DNA of 64,000 nt from Lysobacteraceae bacterium PS02340 (lineage in GTDB: Bacteria > Pseudomonadota > Gammaproteobacteria > Xanthomonadales > Xanthomonadaceae): assembly GCA_029959605.1 (NCBI GenBank), contig JASCOC010000004.1, forward strand, positions 124,001 to 188,000, written 5' to 3'. This document shows positions 1 to 8,513 of the stretch, piece by piece. The stretch's first letter is position 1, and each line of letters opens with the position of its first letter. The notes under the pieces are model-generated. The model made no database searches. It worked only from the letters and a program-made list of their open reading frames with translations, and was not told the origin of the DNA. A program made the translations under genes and the position numbers.

Positions 1-403
1 GCGGTACCGGATCGCGGCGACGCTTGCTCAGATCGCCGGTCCAGCGTGCGACATTGTTGGCCCAGTCGTAGACGCCCTCGACCTTGCGGTTGAAGAACAC
101 CGCAGCCTTGCGCGTCGTGCTCTGGCGCAGCGGGCGGTAGACGGTGCCGACCACGTCGAACAGCGTGTCCTGTTCCAGATTCAGACCGAGGATGCCGGCG
201 AAACCGCGGTTTCCCCGGATGCCAAGATCCACCTGCCACTGTGCGCCCCGGGGTTGCAGGCGCATTGTCGCCGTGCCGGCCTGCTTGCCCTGGTACCAGG
301 CGTCGTAGGTCGCGACGAACGGCTCCAGCCCGGCACCGCGCGCGGCCGTGGGCCACGCGACGATCAGCAGGGCGGTCGCGAACAGGGAGAGGAGGGCGCG
401 CAT
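1..403 (-). CDS. DUF3108 family exported protein (C-terminus cut by window edge)
   Basis: Reading leftward from an ATG at 403 the frame stays open to base 1, so about 134 residues are visible and the C-terminus is missing. It begins with a hydrophobic signal peptide (MRALLSLFATALLIVAWPTAARG) with a likely cleavage before the mature segment EPFVATYDAWYQGKQAG. The mature part (ATYDAWYQGKQAG, then a beta-rich stretch and LEQDTLFDVVGTVYRPL) matches the DUF3108 pattern of small periplasmic or outer-membrane-associated beta proteins of unknown function. It starts only 10 nt after the purN stop codon on the same strand, so it is probably co-transcribed with purM-purN. In xanthomonads DUF3108 genes often follow purN; that is recalled, not checked. 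Confidence 0.8.
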   Translation of the reverse strand, partial: MRALLSLFATALLIVAWPTAARGAGLEPFVATYDAWYQGKQAGTATMRLQPRGAQWQVDLGIRGNRGFAGILGLNLEQDTLFDVVGTVYRPLRQSTTRKAAVFFNRKVEGVYDWANNVARWTGDLSKRRRDPVP

Positions 404-413
404 AGGACGGGCA

Positions 414-1070
414 TCATGCGAAGCAATCAGTGGCTGCCAGCTGAAGCGGCGCGGCGGCGCGTTGGCCGTCGACATGAACGCCGTCTTCATGCAGCCGCAC
501 GCGACCGGCGGCGATCCAGTGCAATGTCTCCAGCAGCAGCGGATGTTCCCGGCCCAGCACGCGCGCCGACAGCGTCTCGGTATCGTCGCCGGGCAGCACC
601 GGCACCCGCGCCTGCGCGATGACCGGGCCACCGTCGAGCTCGGCGGTCACGTAATGCACGCTGGCGCCGTGTTCCGGCACGCCCGCATCGAGCGCGCGCT
701 GGTGCGTGTGCAGGCCCTTGAAGTCGGGCAGCAGCGAAGGATGGATGTTGATCATCCTGCCGGCGCGCGCAGTCATCACCTCGGCGCCGATCAGACGCAT
801 ATAACCGGCGCAGACGATCAGGTCGGGCCCCGCGGCATCGAGGGCGCCGAACAGCGCGGCGTCGTGCGCGGCGCGGTCGGCGAAATCGCGCGGTCGGATC
901 GCATGCGCCTGCAGGCCGGCGTCGCGGGCGCGCACCAGCGCCTGTGCGTCCTTGCGGTCGGACCAGGCGCCGATGACTTCGGCGTCCAGCGTGCCGGCCG
1001 CGATCGCATCGAGGATCGCCTGCAGATTGGTGCCGCGACCCGAGGCCAGCACCGCCAGTCGCAGCGTCAT
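414..1070 (-). CDS. purN: Phosphoribosylglycinamide formyltransferase PurN
   Basis: 218 residues, the normal length for PurN, which transfers formyl from 10-formyl-THF to GAR in step 3 of purine synthesis in the cytoplasm. The N-terminal GRGTN loop (residues 11-15) binds the substrate phosphate. The catalytic triad is visible as N108 and H110 in MINIHPSLLP and D146 in AELDGGPV. The ATG at 1070 is chosen because its homologous N-terminus MTLRLAVLASGRGTN begins exactly there. It overlaps the stop codon of the upstream membrane-protein gene by four bases (ATGA), indicating translational coupling. It belongs to the purM - membrane protein - purN - DUF3108 transcription unit. Confidence 0.97.
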   Translation of the reverse strand: MTLRLAVLASGRGTNLQAILDAIAAGTLDAEVIGAWSDRKDAQALVRARDAGLQAHAIRPRDFADRAAHDAALFGALDAAGPDLIVCAGYMRLIGAEVMTARAGRMINIHPSLLPDFKGLHTHQRALDAGVPEHGASVHYVTAELDGGPVIAQARVPVLPGDDTETLSARVLGREHPLLLETLHWIAAGRVRLHEDGVHVDGQRAAAPLQLAATDCFA

Positions 1071-1447
1071 CGGCGTGCACCTGCGATGTCGAACAGGGCG
1101 CGCGTGTCGGGGCGCTGCAGGAGCACCAGCGTCGCGATGCCCAGCGCGGTGCCGAGCGGCACATGCAGGCAGATCAACGCGGCGACGGTCGTGCACAGAC
1201 CGGGGCGCGTGTGCCGCAGCAGATGCAGGGCGGACCAGATGCACAGCACGCCGCCGATCAGCGAGCCGATGGTCAGCACCCCGAAGACCGCGATCGTCGC
1301 CTTGCCGACGGGATCGGTAAAGCCTTCGGCGGCTTCCTGGGTGAAACCGAACACCAGAATGATGCCGAAGACCACGGCGCCGGCGAGCGAGAGCCCGCCG
1401 AGGATGTGATGCAGCACGCCGAGCGTGCGCAGCTGGCTGGACGCCAT
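1067..1447 (-). CDS. Small membrane protein between purM and purN
   Basis: 126 residues starting MASSQLRTLGVLHHILGG. Three or four hydrophobic segments are visible: about 12-32 (GLSLAGAVVFGIILVFGF), 47-70 (ATIAVFGVLTIGSLIGGVL) and 80-105. The C-terminus is RALFDIAGARR. I do not recognise a named family; the small helical-bundle pattern resembles DUF4870-like or other short inner-membrane proteins. The gene sits in a 94-nt gap after purM and overlaps purN by ATGA, so it is almost certainly made from the purM-purN mRNA. The start at 1447 is the first ATG that leaves a compact protein; upstream frame continues through a proline/alanine-rich stretch that looks non-coding. Confidence 0.75.
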   Translation of the reverse strand: MASSQLRTLGVLHHILGGLSLAGAVVFGIILVFGFTQEAAEGFTDPVGKATIAVFGVLTIGSLIGGVLCIWSALHLLRHTRPGLCTTVAALICLHVPLGTALGIATLVLLQRPDTRALFDIAGARR

Positions 1448-1541
1448 GGCAGGCGACACCGCCACGCGCAACGCCGGCGATGCGGTCGCCGGCGGCGCGT
1501 ACGGAGACGCGGGTTCGGATCCGGCCGACACGGCGCCGGAA

Positions 1542-2585
1542 TCAGCCGATGCGGACGCGATCGCCGTCGCCGGCTTCGACCACTTCGCCGATCGTCCAGT
1601 GGGCGAGATCCAGGCCGTCGAGCGCAGTGCCGAACGCGGCCACGCTGTCGGCCGGCACCACCAGCACGAAGCCGATGCCGCAGTTGAACGTGCGCCACAT
1701 CTCGTGATCTGCGACGGCGCCTTCCCGCTGCAGCCACTCGAACACCGGCGGCTGCGGCCACGACGTCGCATCGATCGTCAGGCCGAGGCCGTCGGGAATC
1801 ACGCGGATGATGTTCTCGGTCAGGCCGCCACCGGTGACGTGGGCCATCGCGTGCAACTGCGGGCCCAGGTCGCCGCGCAGCAGTTCCAGCACCGGCTTCA
1901 CGTACAGCGTGGTCGGCGCCATCAGCGCGTCGACCAGATTCACGCCGCCAACTTCGACGTCGGTCGGGCGGCCGGCGCGTTCGAAGATGCGGCGGATCAG
2001 CGAATAGCCATTGGAGTGCGGACCGCTCGATGCGATGCCGACCAGCACGTCGCCGGCCTGCACCTTGCTGCCGTCGCGCAGCTCGGATTTCTCGACCGCG
2101 CCGACGGTGAAGCCGGCCAGGTCGTACTCGCCGATGCCGTACATGTCCGGCATCTCGGCCGTCTCGCCGCCGATCAGCGCGCAGCCTGACAGCTCGCAGC
2201 CGCGGGCGATGCCGCCGATGACCGACGCCGTGGTGTCGATGTCGAGCTTGCCGGTGGCGAAGTAGTCGAGGAAGAACAGCGGCTCGGCGCCCTGCACCAG
2301 CACGTCGTTGACGCACATCGCGACCAGATCGATGCCGATCGTGTCGTGGCGGCCGAACTGCTGGGCCAGCTTGAGCTTCGTGCCCACGCCGTCGGTGCCC
2401 GAGACCAGCACCGGTTCGCGGTACTTGCCCGAGAGGTCGAACAGCGCGCCGAAACCGCCCAGGCCACCCATGACCTCGGGCCGGAAGCTGCGCTTGACCA
2501 GCGGCTTGATGCGTTCGACGAGTTCGTTGCCCGCGTCGATATCGACGCCTGCATCGCGGTAGGTCAGGGGAGTGGGAGCAGTCAC
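1542..2585 (-). CDS. purM: Phosphoribosylformylglycinamidine cyclo-ligase PurM
   Basis: 347 residues from a GTG start at 2585, typical for PurM (AIR synthetase), which closes the imidazole ring in step 5 of purine synthesis using ATP. Recognisable segments are the N-terminal [17 protein letters not shown], the ATP-binding [35 protein letters not shown] and the C-terminal [18 protein letters not shown]. The gene is first in a minus-strand unit leading to purN. It is divergent from the DUF2066 gene, and the shared promoter region is 2586-2731. The GTG is the only in-frame start upstream of the conserved TYRDAG motif close to it. Confidence 0.97.
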   Translation of the reverse strand: MTAPTPLTYRDAGVDIDAGNELVERIKPLVKRSFRPEVMGGLGGFGALFDLSGKYREPVLVSGTDGVGTKLKLAQQFGRHDTIGIDLVAMCVNDVLVQGAEPLFFLDYFATGKLDIDTTASVIGGIARGCELSGCALIGGETAEMPDMYGIGEYDLAGFTVGAVEKSELRDGSKVQAGDVLVGIASSGPHSNGYSLIRRIFERAGRPTDVEVGGVNLVDALMAPTTLYVKPVLELLRGDLGPQLHAMAHVTGGGLTENIIRVIPDGLGLTIDATSWPQPPVFEWLQREGAVADHEMWRTFNCGIGFVLVVPADSVAAFGTALDGLDLAHWTIGEVVEAGDGDRVRIG

Positions 2586-2731
2586 GGCAGCCGTCGCAAG
2601 GCGGGAAGACCGCGGATTTTAGCAGCCGGCCGGCCCGCAGTCGTGGCCTGTGCATCGGCGTCGCCACGGACCGTCCGCATCGTTTATGGCACCATCGCGC
2701 CTCGATGACGCCCCGATCCAGGACTTGCCGG

Positions 2732-3826
2732 ATGCACCGCCCGAAGCGCTCGTTCAACATGATGACGTGGCTGCTGGCCGCGCTGCTGGGCACGTTCGCC
2801 GTGTCGGGAACCGCCTCCGCGCAGCGCGTGGAAGGCGATCGGGCTGCGGCCGTCGGCCTGTACGCGGCCGAGATTCCGGTGCGCAGCCAGAGTGAATCCG
2901 AGCGCGAGGCCGGCTTCACCCGCGCGCTGGCGCAGGTGCTGGGCAAGCTGTCGGGCGACCGCAACGCGGCCCAGCGCCCGGGCGTGTCGCAGGAACTCCG
3001 CCGCGCCGCCCAGTACGTGGAGGGCTACGACTACCGCCAGGACGAGGGCGTGTCCTCGCGCGGCTCGCCGACCTTCACCACCACCCTGGTCGTGCGCTTC
3101 CGCCAGGACGACGTGGACGCCGTCGCCGGCGCGCTGGGCCTGCCGGTGTGGCCGGATCCGCGGCCCAAGCCGGTGATGTGGCTGGCGATCGACGACGGCT
3201 CCGGCCCGCGTCTGGTCGCGCTGCAGCAGAACAACGTGGCCCGCCCGACGCTGCAGCGCGCGATCGAGCGCGGCTACCGCCTCGGCCTGCCGACCGGCAA
3301 CGCCGCTGAACAGGCCGCAGTGGGTGCGATCTGGCGTGGCGACACCGCATCGGTCGCGCGCATTTCGTCGCGCTACAACCCGCCGATGCAGCTGATCGGC
3401 AAGCTCTACCGCGACGGCGCCGGCTGGAAGGCCGACTGGATCTTCGTCGACAGCGGCCGCGTGCTCGCGCGCTGGAGCGAGACCGGCGCCGACGCCCGGC
3501 GCACACTGGCCAGCGGCGCCGACGGCGCAGCCGATGCATTGACCAAGCGTTATGCGCGTACCAGCCCGACCGGTGCGCCGTCGACGCAGGCGATCGTGTT
3601 CTCCGGCATCAACAGCAGCGCCGACTACGTGAAGCTGTCCGCGCAGCTGCAGCGCATGTCTGTTGTTCGCGGCATCCGCCCGGTCCGGGCGACGCCGCTG
3701 GGGCTGGAAGTGCAGCTCGATCTGCTCACCGGCCTGACCGGCTTCCGCCGCATGGCCGACGAAAACGTGTTCGTGGAAGCCGACGGCAACATCGAGGGCG
3801 TCACGCCCGTGTTCCATCTGCGTTGA
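2732..3826 (+). CDS. DUF2066 family exported protein
   Basis: 364 residues. The start at 2732 (MHRPKRSFNMM) is preferred because an AGGA lies eight bases upstream and it gives a basic signal-peptide n-region before the hydrophobic MTWLLAALLGTFAVSG; ATGs at 2705 and 2759 are alternatives. Cleavage is likely after TASA, and the mature protein begins QRVEGDRAAAVGLYAAE. The QRVEGDRAAAVGLYAAEIPV start followed by ARALAQVLGKLSGDR matches the DUF2066 pattern. Function is unknown; the protein is probably periplasmic. It is followed 34 nt later by the AI-2E permease and then hda, an arrangement I recall from other xanthomonads. Confidence 0.85.
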   Translation: MHRPKRSFNMMTWLLAALLGTFAVSGTASAQRVEGDRAAAVGLYAAEIPVRSQSESEREAGFTRALAQVLGKLSGDRNAAQRPGVSQELRRAAQYVEGYDYRQDEGVSSRGSPTFTTTLVVRFRQDDVDAVAGALGLPVWPDPRPKPVMWLAIDDGSGPRLVALQQNNVARPTLQRAIERGYRLGLPTGNAAEQAAVGAIWRGDTASVARISSRYNPPMQLIGKLYRDGAGWKADWIFVDSGRVLARWSETGADARRTLASGADGAADALTKRYARTSPTGAPSTQAIVFSGINSSADYVKLSAQLQRMSVVRGIRPVRATPLGLEVQLDLLTGLTGFRRMADENVFVEADGNIEGVTPVFHLR

Positions 3827-3860
3827 TCCCTTCTTCGCTGTACCGCACGGACCGCCACCG

Positions 3861-5045
3861 ATGATCCAGACCGACCCCGCGAACGCCGACATCGCGCGTT
3901 TCCTCAAGCGCCTGCAATGGGGTCTGGTGGCGTTCGCCGTCGGCTACGTGATCTGGCTGCTTGGCCCGATCCTGACGCCGTTCGTGCTGGCACTGCTGCT
4001 CGGCTGGCTCGGCGATCCGCTGGTCGATCGCCTCGAGCGTCGCGGCCGCTCGCGTGCGGTCGCGGTGACGCTGGTGTTCCTGCTGATGACGCTGCTGTTG
4101 GCGCTGGTGCTGATCATTCTGGTGCCGATGATCGAGCGGCAGATCGTCACCCTGATCGACAGCCTGCCGCAGTACCGCGACTGGTTGCTCGGCACCGCGC
4201 TGCCGTGGATCGAGCAGCGCACCGGCTACGAAGTGATGTCGTGGCTGGATACCGATCGCCTGATCGAGCTGATCCGCGGCCACTGGCAGCAGGCCGGTGG
4301 CGTCGCGGCGACGGTGCTGGCCTACGCGTCGCGCTCGGGCTTCGCGATCCTCGCGCTGGTCATCAACCTGGTGCTGGTGCCGATCCTGGCGTTCTATTTC
4401 ATGCGCGACTGGGATCTGCTGGTCGAGCGCGTGGCCGCGCTCATCCCGCGCGACCACATCGACACCGCGACCCGCCTCGCACGCGAAACCAGCGAATCGC
4501 TCGGCGGTTTTCTGCGTGGACAGTTCCTGGTGATGCTCGGGCAGGGCGCGATCTATGCGGTCGGCATGTCGATCGTCGGCCTGCGTCTGGGCCTGCTGAT
4601 CGGCATGGTCGCCGGCCTGATCAGTTTCATTCCGTATCTGGGCGCGACCGTCGGCATCCTGCTGGCGCTGATCGCGGCCATCGTGCAGGCGCAGGGCTTC
4701 GACTGGCAGCTGCTGATCCTGATCGGCGTGGTGTTCACGATCGGCCAGCTGGTCGAGAGCTACGTGCTGACGCCGCGCCTGGTCGGCGATCGGATCGGCC
4801 TGCATCCGGTCGCGGTGATCTTCGCGGTGCTCGCGGGTGGCCAGCTGTTCGGCTTCCTCGGCATGCTGCTGGCGCTGCCGGTGGCGGCGGTCGTCAACGT
4901 GCTGCTCCGCTTCGCGCACGAGCGCTACACGCACAGCCGCCTGTACGCCGGCGACAAGCCGGACATCGAGATCGCGGGCGCGGCGACGTCGCAACGTCCG
5001 GTGATCATCGTGACCGACAGCAAGGATCCGGACGGCGAGCGTTGA
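3861..5045 (+). CDS. AI-2E/PerM family permease
   Basis: 394 residues with about eight hydrophobic segments: a pair near 18-55 (LVAFAVGYVIWLLGPILTPF), one near 70-95, and a C-terminal group from about 160 to 345 including GLISFIPYLGATVGILLALI and LAGGQLFGFLGMLLALPVAA. The FIPYLGA and GFLGMLLALPVAA signatures are characteristic of the AI-2E transporter (PerM/YdiK/YhhT) superfamily of inner-membrane exporters or antiporters. The substrate cannot be read from sequence. The C-terminal tail (about 25 residues, rich in charged and polar residues) is cytoplasmic. hda starts eight bases after its stop codon, so the two are likely one operon, as perM and hda also sit close in enterobacteria. Confidence 0.9.
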   Translation: MIQTDPANADIARFLKRLQWGLVAFAVGYVIWLLGPILTPFVLALLLGWLGDPLVDRLERRGRSRAVAVTLVFLLMTLLLALVLIILVPMIERQIVTLIDSLPQYRDWLLGTALPWIEQRTGYEVMSWLDTDRLIELIRGHWQQAGGVAATVLAYASRSGFAILALVINLVLVPILAFYFMRDWDLLVERVAALIPRDHIDTATRLARETSESLGGFLRGQFLVMLGQGAIYAVGMSIVGLRLGLLIGMVAGLISFIPYLGATVGILLALIAAIVQAQGFDWQLLILIGVVFTIGQLVESYVLTPRLVGDRIGLHPVAVIFAVLAGGQLFGFLGMLLALPVAAVVNVLLRFAHERYTHSRLYAGDKPDIEIAGAATSQRPVIIVTDSKDPDGER

Positions 5046-5052
5046 GCCAGGC

Positions 5053-5754
5053 ATGAGTGGTCCATCGCCCCAGCTGCCGCTGGCGCTCCGGTATCCGCCG
5101 GACCAGCGGCTCGAAACCTTCGTCGCCGACGATGCCGCGTTGCTGCCGCAACTGCGCGATTTCGCGCTGGCCGGCGTGCGCCGCGGGCTCTACGTCGAGG
5201 GCGCCTCGGGCACCGGCAAGACCCATCTCGCGATCGCCCTGTGCGCGGAAGCCGACCGGCTCGGCCGGCGCGCCGTGTATCTGCCGCTGCGCGGCATCGC
5301 CGGTCGCCTGCGCGACGCCGCGCAGTCGCTCGATGTGCACGATCTGGTCGCGATCGACGACGTCGATGCGATCGCCGGCGATCGCGACGACGAGGTCGCG
5401 CTGTTCGATCTGCACAACCGTCTGCACGATGCCGGCCGCGCGGTCTTCTACACCGCCTCCGCGTCGCCGGACGCGCTCGCGCTCGGCCTGCCGGATCTGC
5501 GCTCGCGACTAGGCCAGTGCGTCCGCGTGCCGTTGCCGGTACTCGACGACGCCGGCCGTCATGATCTTTTGCGCCTGCGCGCCGAACGTCGCGGCCTGCA
5601 GGTGGACGCCGCCACCATCGACTGGCTGCTGCGTCGTCACGACCGCGATCTCCCCGCGCTCACCGCGCTGCTGGACCGTCTCGATCACGCCTCGCTCGCC
5701 TCGCAGCGCCGGCTGACCGTGCCCTTCGTGCGTCAGGTGCTGGCGCTCGACTGA
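5053..5754 (+). CDS. hda: DnaA regulatory inactivator Hda
   Basis: 233 residues with the AAA+ layout of Hda, which with the beta clamp stimulates hydrolysis of DnaA-bound ATP and prevents re-initiation of replication. Residues 7-12 (QLPLAL) form the clamp-binding motif expected at the extreme N-terminus, followed by the conserved RYPPDQRLETF. The Walker A is GASGTGKTHLA at about 50-60 and Walker B-like AIDDVDAI at about 100-107. DLRSRLGQC near 150 is sensor/arginine-finger region. No DnaA-type DNA-binding domain follows, which separates it from DnaA. It lies immediately downstream of the AI-2E permease. Confidence 0.93.
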   Translation: MSGPSPQLPLALRYPPDQRLETFVADDAALLPQLRDFALAGVRRGLYVEGASGTGKTHLAIALCAEADRLGRRAVYLPLRGIAGRLRDAAQSLDVHDLVAIDDVDAIAGDRDDEVALFDLHNRLHDAGRAVFYTASASPDALALGLPDLRSRLGQCVRVPLPVLDDAGRHDLLRLRAERRGLQVDAATIDWLLRRHDRDLPALTALLDRLDHASLASQRRLTVPFVRQVLALD

Positions 5755-5778
5755 GCGCGGCAGCCCGCAAATACGCTT

Positions 5779-5811
5779 CGTAGGATGGGTAGCGCGCAGC
5801 GAGACCCATCG
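5779..5811. repeat. Single copy of a dispersed GTAGGATGGG-type palindrome
   Basis: The intergenic stretch between hda and the convergent nucleotidyltransferase gene carries a short palindrome with arms GATGGGT (5784-5790) and ACCCATC (5804-5810) around AGCGCGCAGCGAG. Near-identical units occur at 32857-32890, 32972-33006 (inverted) and 44150-44195, so this is one member of a repeat family. It could also fold as an mRNA 3' end for both convergent genes. Confidence 0.75.
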
Positions 5812-5829
5812 CCACCCTCGCGGACATCT

Positions 5830-6555
5830 CTAGCGCAACGCCGCATCCAGCTGCGCCAGCCGCTCCGGCGTGCCGACATCGGTCCAGCGCCCAGCATGAT
5901 GCGCACCGCTCACGCGGCCGTTGATCATCGCCGCGCGCAGCAAGGGGGCGAGCTTGAAGCGTGGTGGCTGCAGATCGACGCCGGGCGCGCTGCCGATGAT
6001 GTCGCGCCAGCGATGCAGCAGCGCGGGGCGATAGACGCCGATCCCCGAGAACGTCAGCTTCGACGCGCCGTCGCTGTGCACCTGCGCGTCGACGAGCGCG
6101 AAATCGCCGTCCGGGTTGTGCGCGGGATTGTCGACGAGCACCAGATGCGCATCGCCTGCCGGCTCGGCCGGCAACTGCGCGAAGTCGCAATCGCTCCAGA
6201 TGTCGCCATTGACCGCGATGAAGGGGGCATCGTCGAGCAGGCGCAGCGCATGCAGCATGCCGCCGCCGGTTTCCAGTGGTGGCGCGCCTTCGTGCGAGTA
6301 GTGCAGCCGCAGTCCCCAGCGGCTGCCGTCGCCGAGCGCGGGTTCGAACCGGTCGGCGAGCCAGGACACGTTGACCACGACATCGCGCACGCCGAGCGCA
6401 GCGAGTTTCTCCAGATGCCAGACGATCAGTGCCTTGCCGCCTGCCGCCAACAACGGCTTGGGCGTGGTGTCGGTCAGCGGCCGCATGCGCTCGCCCAGAC
6501 CCGCGGCGAAGATCAGGGCCTGGCGATGGCGGGCAGGTGCGGTCGCGTTCGACAC
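5830..6555 (-). CDS. murU: N-acetylmuramate alpha-1-phosphate uridylyltransferase-like (MurU)
   Basis: 241 residues from a GTG at 6555. The signature of sugar-1-phosphate nucleotidyltransferases is plain: LIFAAGLGERMRPLT followed by DTTPKPLL at about 14-36, then NVSWLADRF, GGGMLHAL and AVNGDIWSD (metal-binding Asp), ending WTDVGTPERLAQLDAAL. The short length and the ETGGGML motif fit MurU, which makes UDP-MurNAc in the murein recycling bypass of de novo UDP-MurNAc synthesis; close relatives that make GDP- or dTDP-sugars cannot be excluded. Partner kinase AmgK, often adjacent, is not next to it here. Convergent with hda, divergent from the lipoprotein gene at 6707. The upstream in-frame codons look non-coding, supporting the GTG. 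Confidence 0.8.
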   Translation of the reverse strand: MSNATAPARHRQALIFAAGLGERMRPLTDTTPKPLLAAGGKALIVWHLEKLAALGVRDVVVNVSWLADRFEPALGDGSRWGLRLHYSHEGAPPLETGGGMLHALRLLDDAPFIAVNGDIWSDCDFAQLPAEPAGDAHLVLVDNPAHNPDGDFALVDAQVHSDGASKLTFSGIGVYRPALLHRWRDIIGSAPGVDLQPPRFKLAPLLRAAMINGRVSGAHHAGRWTDVGTPERLAQLDAALR

Positions 6556-6706
6556 GGCGTGTCCAGCAGGGCGGGCGCGACAGCGTAACCGCAGCGCCGG
6601 CCGGCCGGCGACTGAACGCCGTATGCGCCGTCGGCGACGTGACCACATCGGGACGCGCATCATCCGCGTGACATCCATCGCCGCGCGGATCGCGCAGGAG
6701 ACCGCC

Positions 6707-7180
6707 ATGGCCGCATCCTTCTTCCGACACGCGGCACTCGCCGCGTTGTGTGCCGCGACGTCCGTGCTCGGGGCATGCGCCTCCACGTCGAACATGACAG
6801 ACGCCGAGAAATACGCGCTCAACGATGCGCACGCCGGTGCACCCGTCGATCATTTCCGCTACCTGGGTTCGATCAACGGCTGGACGCCGCTCGGCGATGC
6901 GGCACTGATCGTGTGGACGCGGCCCAGCGAGGCCTGGCTGCTGGATCTCTCGGGCACCTGCCAGGATCTGCGCTCCACGCCCGCGATCGGTCTGACCAGC
7001 AGCATGGGGCGGGTCAACGCGCGCTTCGACAAGGTGCTGGTGCGCAGCCGCGGGTCGATCAGCATGCCGTGCCACATCCGCCAGATCCGCCCGCTCGACG
7101 TCAAGGCGGTGCGCGCGGCGGAGAAGCAGAACGCGGCCGGCGTCCCGTCGATGGATCAGGCGTCGGACGCGGGTACGTAA
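6707..7180 (+). CDS. DUF6491-like lipoprotein
   Basis: 157 residues. The ATG at 6707 has a clean AGGAG ribosome site seven bases upstream. A lipoprotein signal peptide ends in VLGAC (Cys about 24), so the product is probably anchored to the outer membrane. The core [20 protein letters not shown] followed by [16 protein letters not shown] resembles DUF6491, a family of small lipoproteins of unknown function common in this group of bacteria. The last 25 bases overlap, in the opposite direction, the end of yggX (7156-7180), so the two genes are tail-to-tail. Confidence 0.75.
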   Translation: MAASFFRHAALAALCAATSVLGACASTSNMTDAEKYALNDAHAGAPVDHFRYLGSINGWTPLGDAALIVWTRPSEAWLLDLSGTCQDLRSTPAIGLTSSMGRVNARFDKVLVRSRGSISMPCHIRQIRPLDVKAVRAAEKQNAAGVPSMDQASDAGT

Positions 7181-7431
7181 CCGGCGACGCTGCCGGTCTG
7201 ACGTTCGAACAGGTACTTGCGCATCTCGCCTTCGAGGAAGGCCCGATGCTTGGGATCCAGCGGCGACAGCCGGTTCTCGTTGATCAACATGGTCTGGTGC
7301 GCCAGCCAGCGCGCCCAGGCCGGCTTGCCGATCTCGGCGAAGACCTGCTTGCCGAGTTCGCCCGGCCAGGGGATGAAATCCAGACCGTCGGTTTCGGTCT
7401 GGTCGTGGACGCAGAAGACGCGTCGGCTCAT
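7156..7431 (-). CDS. yggX: Fe(2+)-trafficking / oxidative damage protection protein YggX
   Basis: 91 residues, the usual YggX size. The N-terminal MSRRVFCVH with its conserved Cys, then [21 protein letters not shown]-like [19 protein letters not shown] and [13 protein letters not shown] are diagnostic. The family protects Fe-S clusters from oxidation and assists iron traffic. The ATG at 7431 is chosen over a TTG at 7437 because homologues begin MSR. It starts two bases after the mutY stop; pairing with mutY, itself an Fe-S enzyme, is conserved in E. coli and here. Confidence 0.95.
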   Translation of the reverse strand: MSRRVFCVHDQTETDGLDFIPWPGELGKQVFAEIGKPAWARWLAHQTMLINENRLSPLDPKHRAFLEGEMRKYLFERQTGSVAGYVPASDA

Positions 7432-7433
7432 GG

Positions 7434-8513
7434 TCAATCCTCGGTTGCGATGCGCGGCGCCAGCAGCAGCGTGCGGATCGGGGCGGGAATGCCGAGCGTC
7501 GCGAGTTCGTCGCGTGCCACCCAGCGCAGTCGGTCATTGTCGCCCACGCGGTGACGGGCCGGCAGACCCGGCCAGTGCAGCGGCTGCAGGCGCAGTCTGA
7601 AATGGGTGAAGCCGTGCTGCATCGGCAGCAGGCGCCTCGGCGTGTCGAGATCGACGGCGTCGACGAGGCCGGGCGCGTGCGCGCGCAGCCAATCGACTGC
7701 GCGCGCGTCATCTTCTGCCTGCGGCAGCGACCACAACGCGGCCCAGATGCCGGTCGGCGGGCGCTTCTCCAGCAGCACGCGGCCCTTGGCGTCTTCGAGC
7801 AGCAGCACGCTGGCGTCGCGCTCGGGCAGGGTCTTGGTCGGGCGCGGTGTCGGCAGTTCGTCGACGCGGCCCTGCGCGAATGCGGCGCAGTCGTCGTTGA
7901 CCGGGCACAGCAGGCACGCGGGGTTGTGGCGCGTGCACAGCGTCGCGCCGAAATCCATCTGCGCCTGGGTGTAGTCGGCCAGCCGCGTTGCCGGCAGCAG
8001 CGTCGCGGCGATCGCCCACAACTGCTTTTCGATCTTCGGCTGCGCAGGCCAGCCTTCGACCGCGTGGCGTCGCGCGAGCACCCGTTTGACGTTGCCGTCG
8101 AGGATCGGAAACGGATCGCCCCAGGCTTGCGACAGGATCGCGCCGGCCGTGCTGCGGCCGATGCCGGGCAGGGCGAGCAGCGCGTCGAGATCGCGTGGCA
8201 GATCGCCATCGTGCAGCTCGACGCAGTGCTGCGCGGCGGCGTGCAGGTTGCGCGCGCGGGCGTAATAGCCGAGGCCCGACCACAGCGCGAGGACGGTGTC
8301 CTGCGGCGCGCCGGCGAGTGCGCGCACGTCGGGTAACGCATCGACGAAACGTTCGAAGTACGGAATCACGACCCGCACCTGGGTCTGCTGCAGCATGATT
8401 TCCGACAGCCACACGCGATACGGCGTGCGCGGGTGCTGCCACGGCAGATCGTGGCGGCCGTGCACGTCGAACCATGCCAGCAGACGCGTCGCGTAATCGG
8501 TGCGTGCGCTCAC
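7434..8513 (-). CDS. mutY: A/G-specific adenine glycosylase MutY
   Basis: 359 residues from a GTG at 8513 that overlaps the upstream stop as GTGA. MutY removes adenine opposite 8-oxoguanine. Visible elements are the N-terminal [20 protein letters not shown], the helix-hairpin-helix [13 protein letters not shown], the catalytic-Asp segment [12 protein letters not shown], the [4Fe-4S] cluster motif with Cys spacing C-x6-C-x2-C-x5-C ([17 protein letters not shown]), and a C-terminal Nudix-like 8-oxoG recognition domain with [10 protein letters not shown] and QHGFTHFRL. Third gene of the coupled ftsY > AsmA-like > mutY > yggX run. Confidence 0.97.
   Translation of the reverse strand: MSARTDYATRLLAWFDVHGRHDLPWQHPRTPYRVWLSEIMLQQTQVRVVIPYFERFVDALPDVRALAGAPQDTVLALWSGLGYYARARNLHAAAQHCVELHDGDLPRDLDALLALPGIGRSTAGAILSQAWGDPFPILDGNVKRVLARRHAVEGWPAQPKIEKQLWAIAATLLPATRLADYTQAQMDFGATLCTRHNPACLLCPVNDDCAAFAQGRVDELPTPRPTKTLPERDASVLLLEDAKGRVLLEKRPPTGIWAALWSLPQAEDDARAVDWLRAHAPGLVDAVDLDTPRRLLPMQHGFTHFRLRLQPLHWPGLPARHRVGDNDRLRWVARDELATLGIPAPIRTLLLAPRIATED

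Noticed and set aside
5660-8341. An 893-residue minus-strand frame spanning several genes
   Set aside because: Crosses hda, MurU, the lipoprotein, yggX and mutY in other frames; no domain is recognisable.
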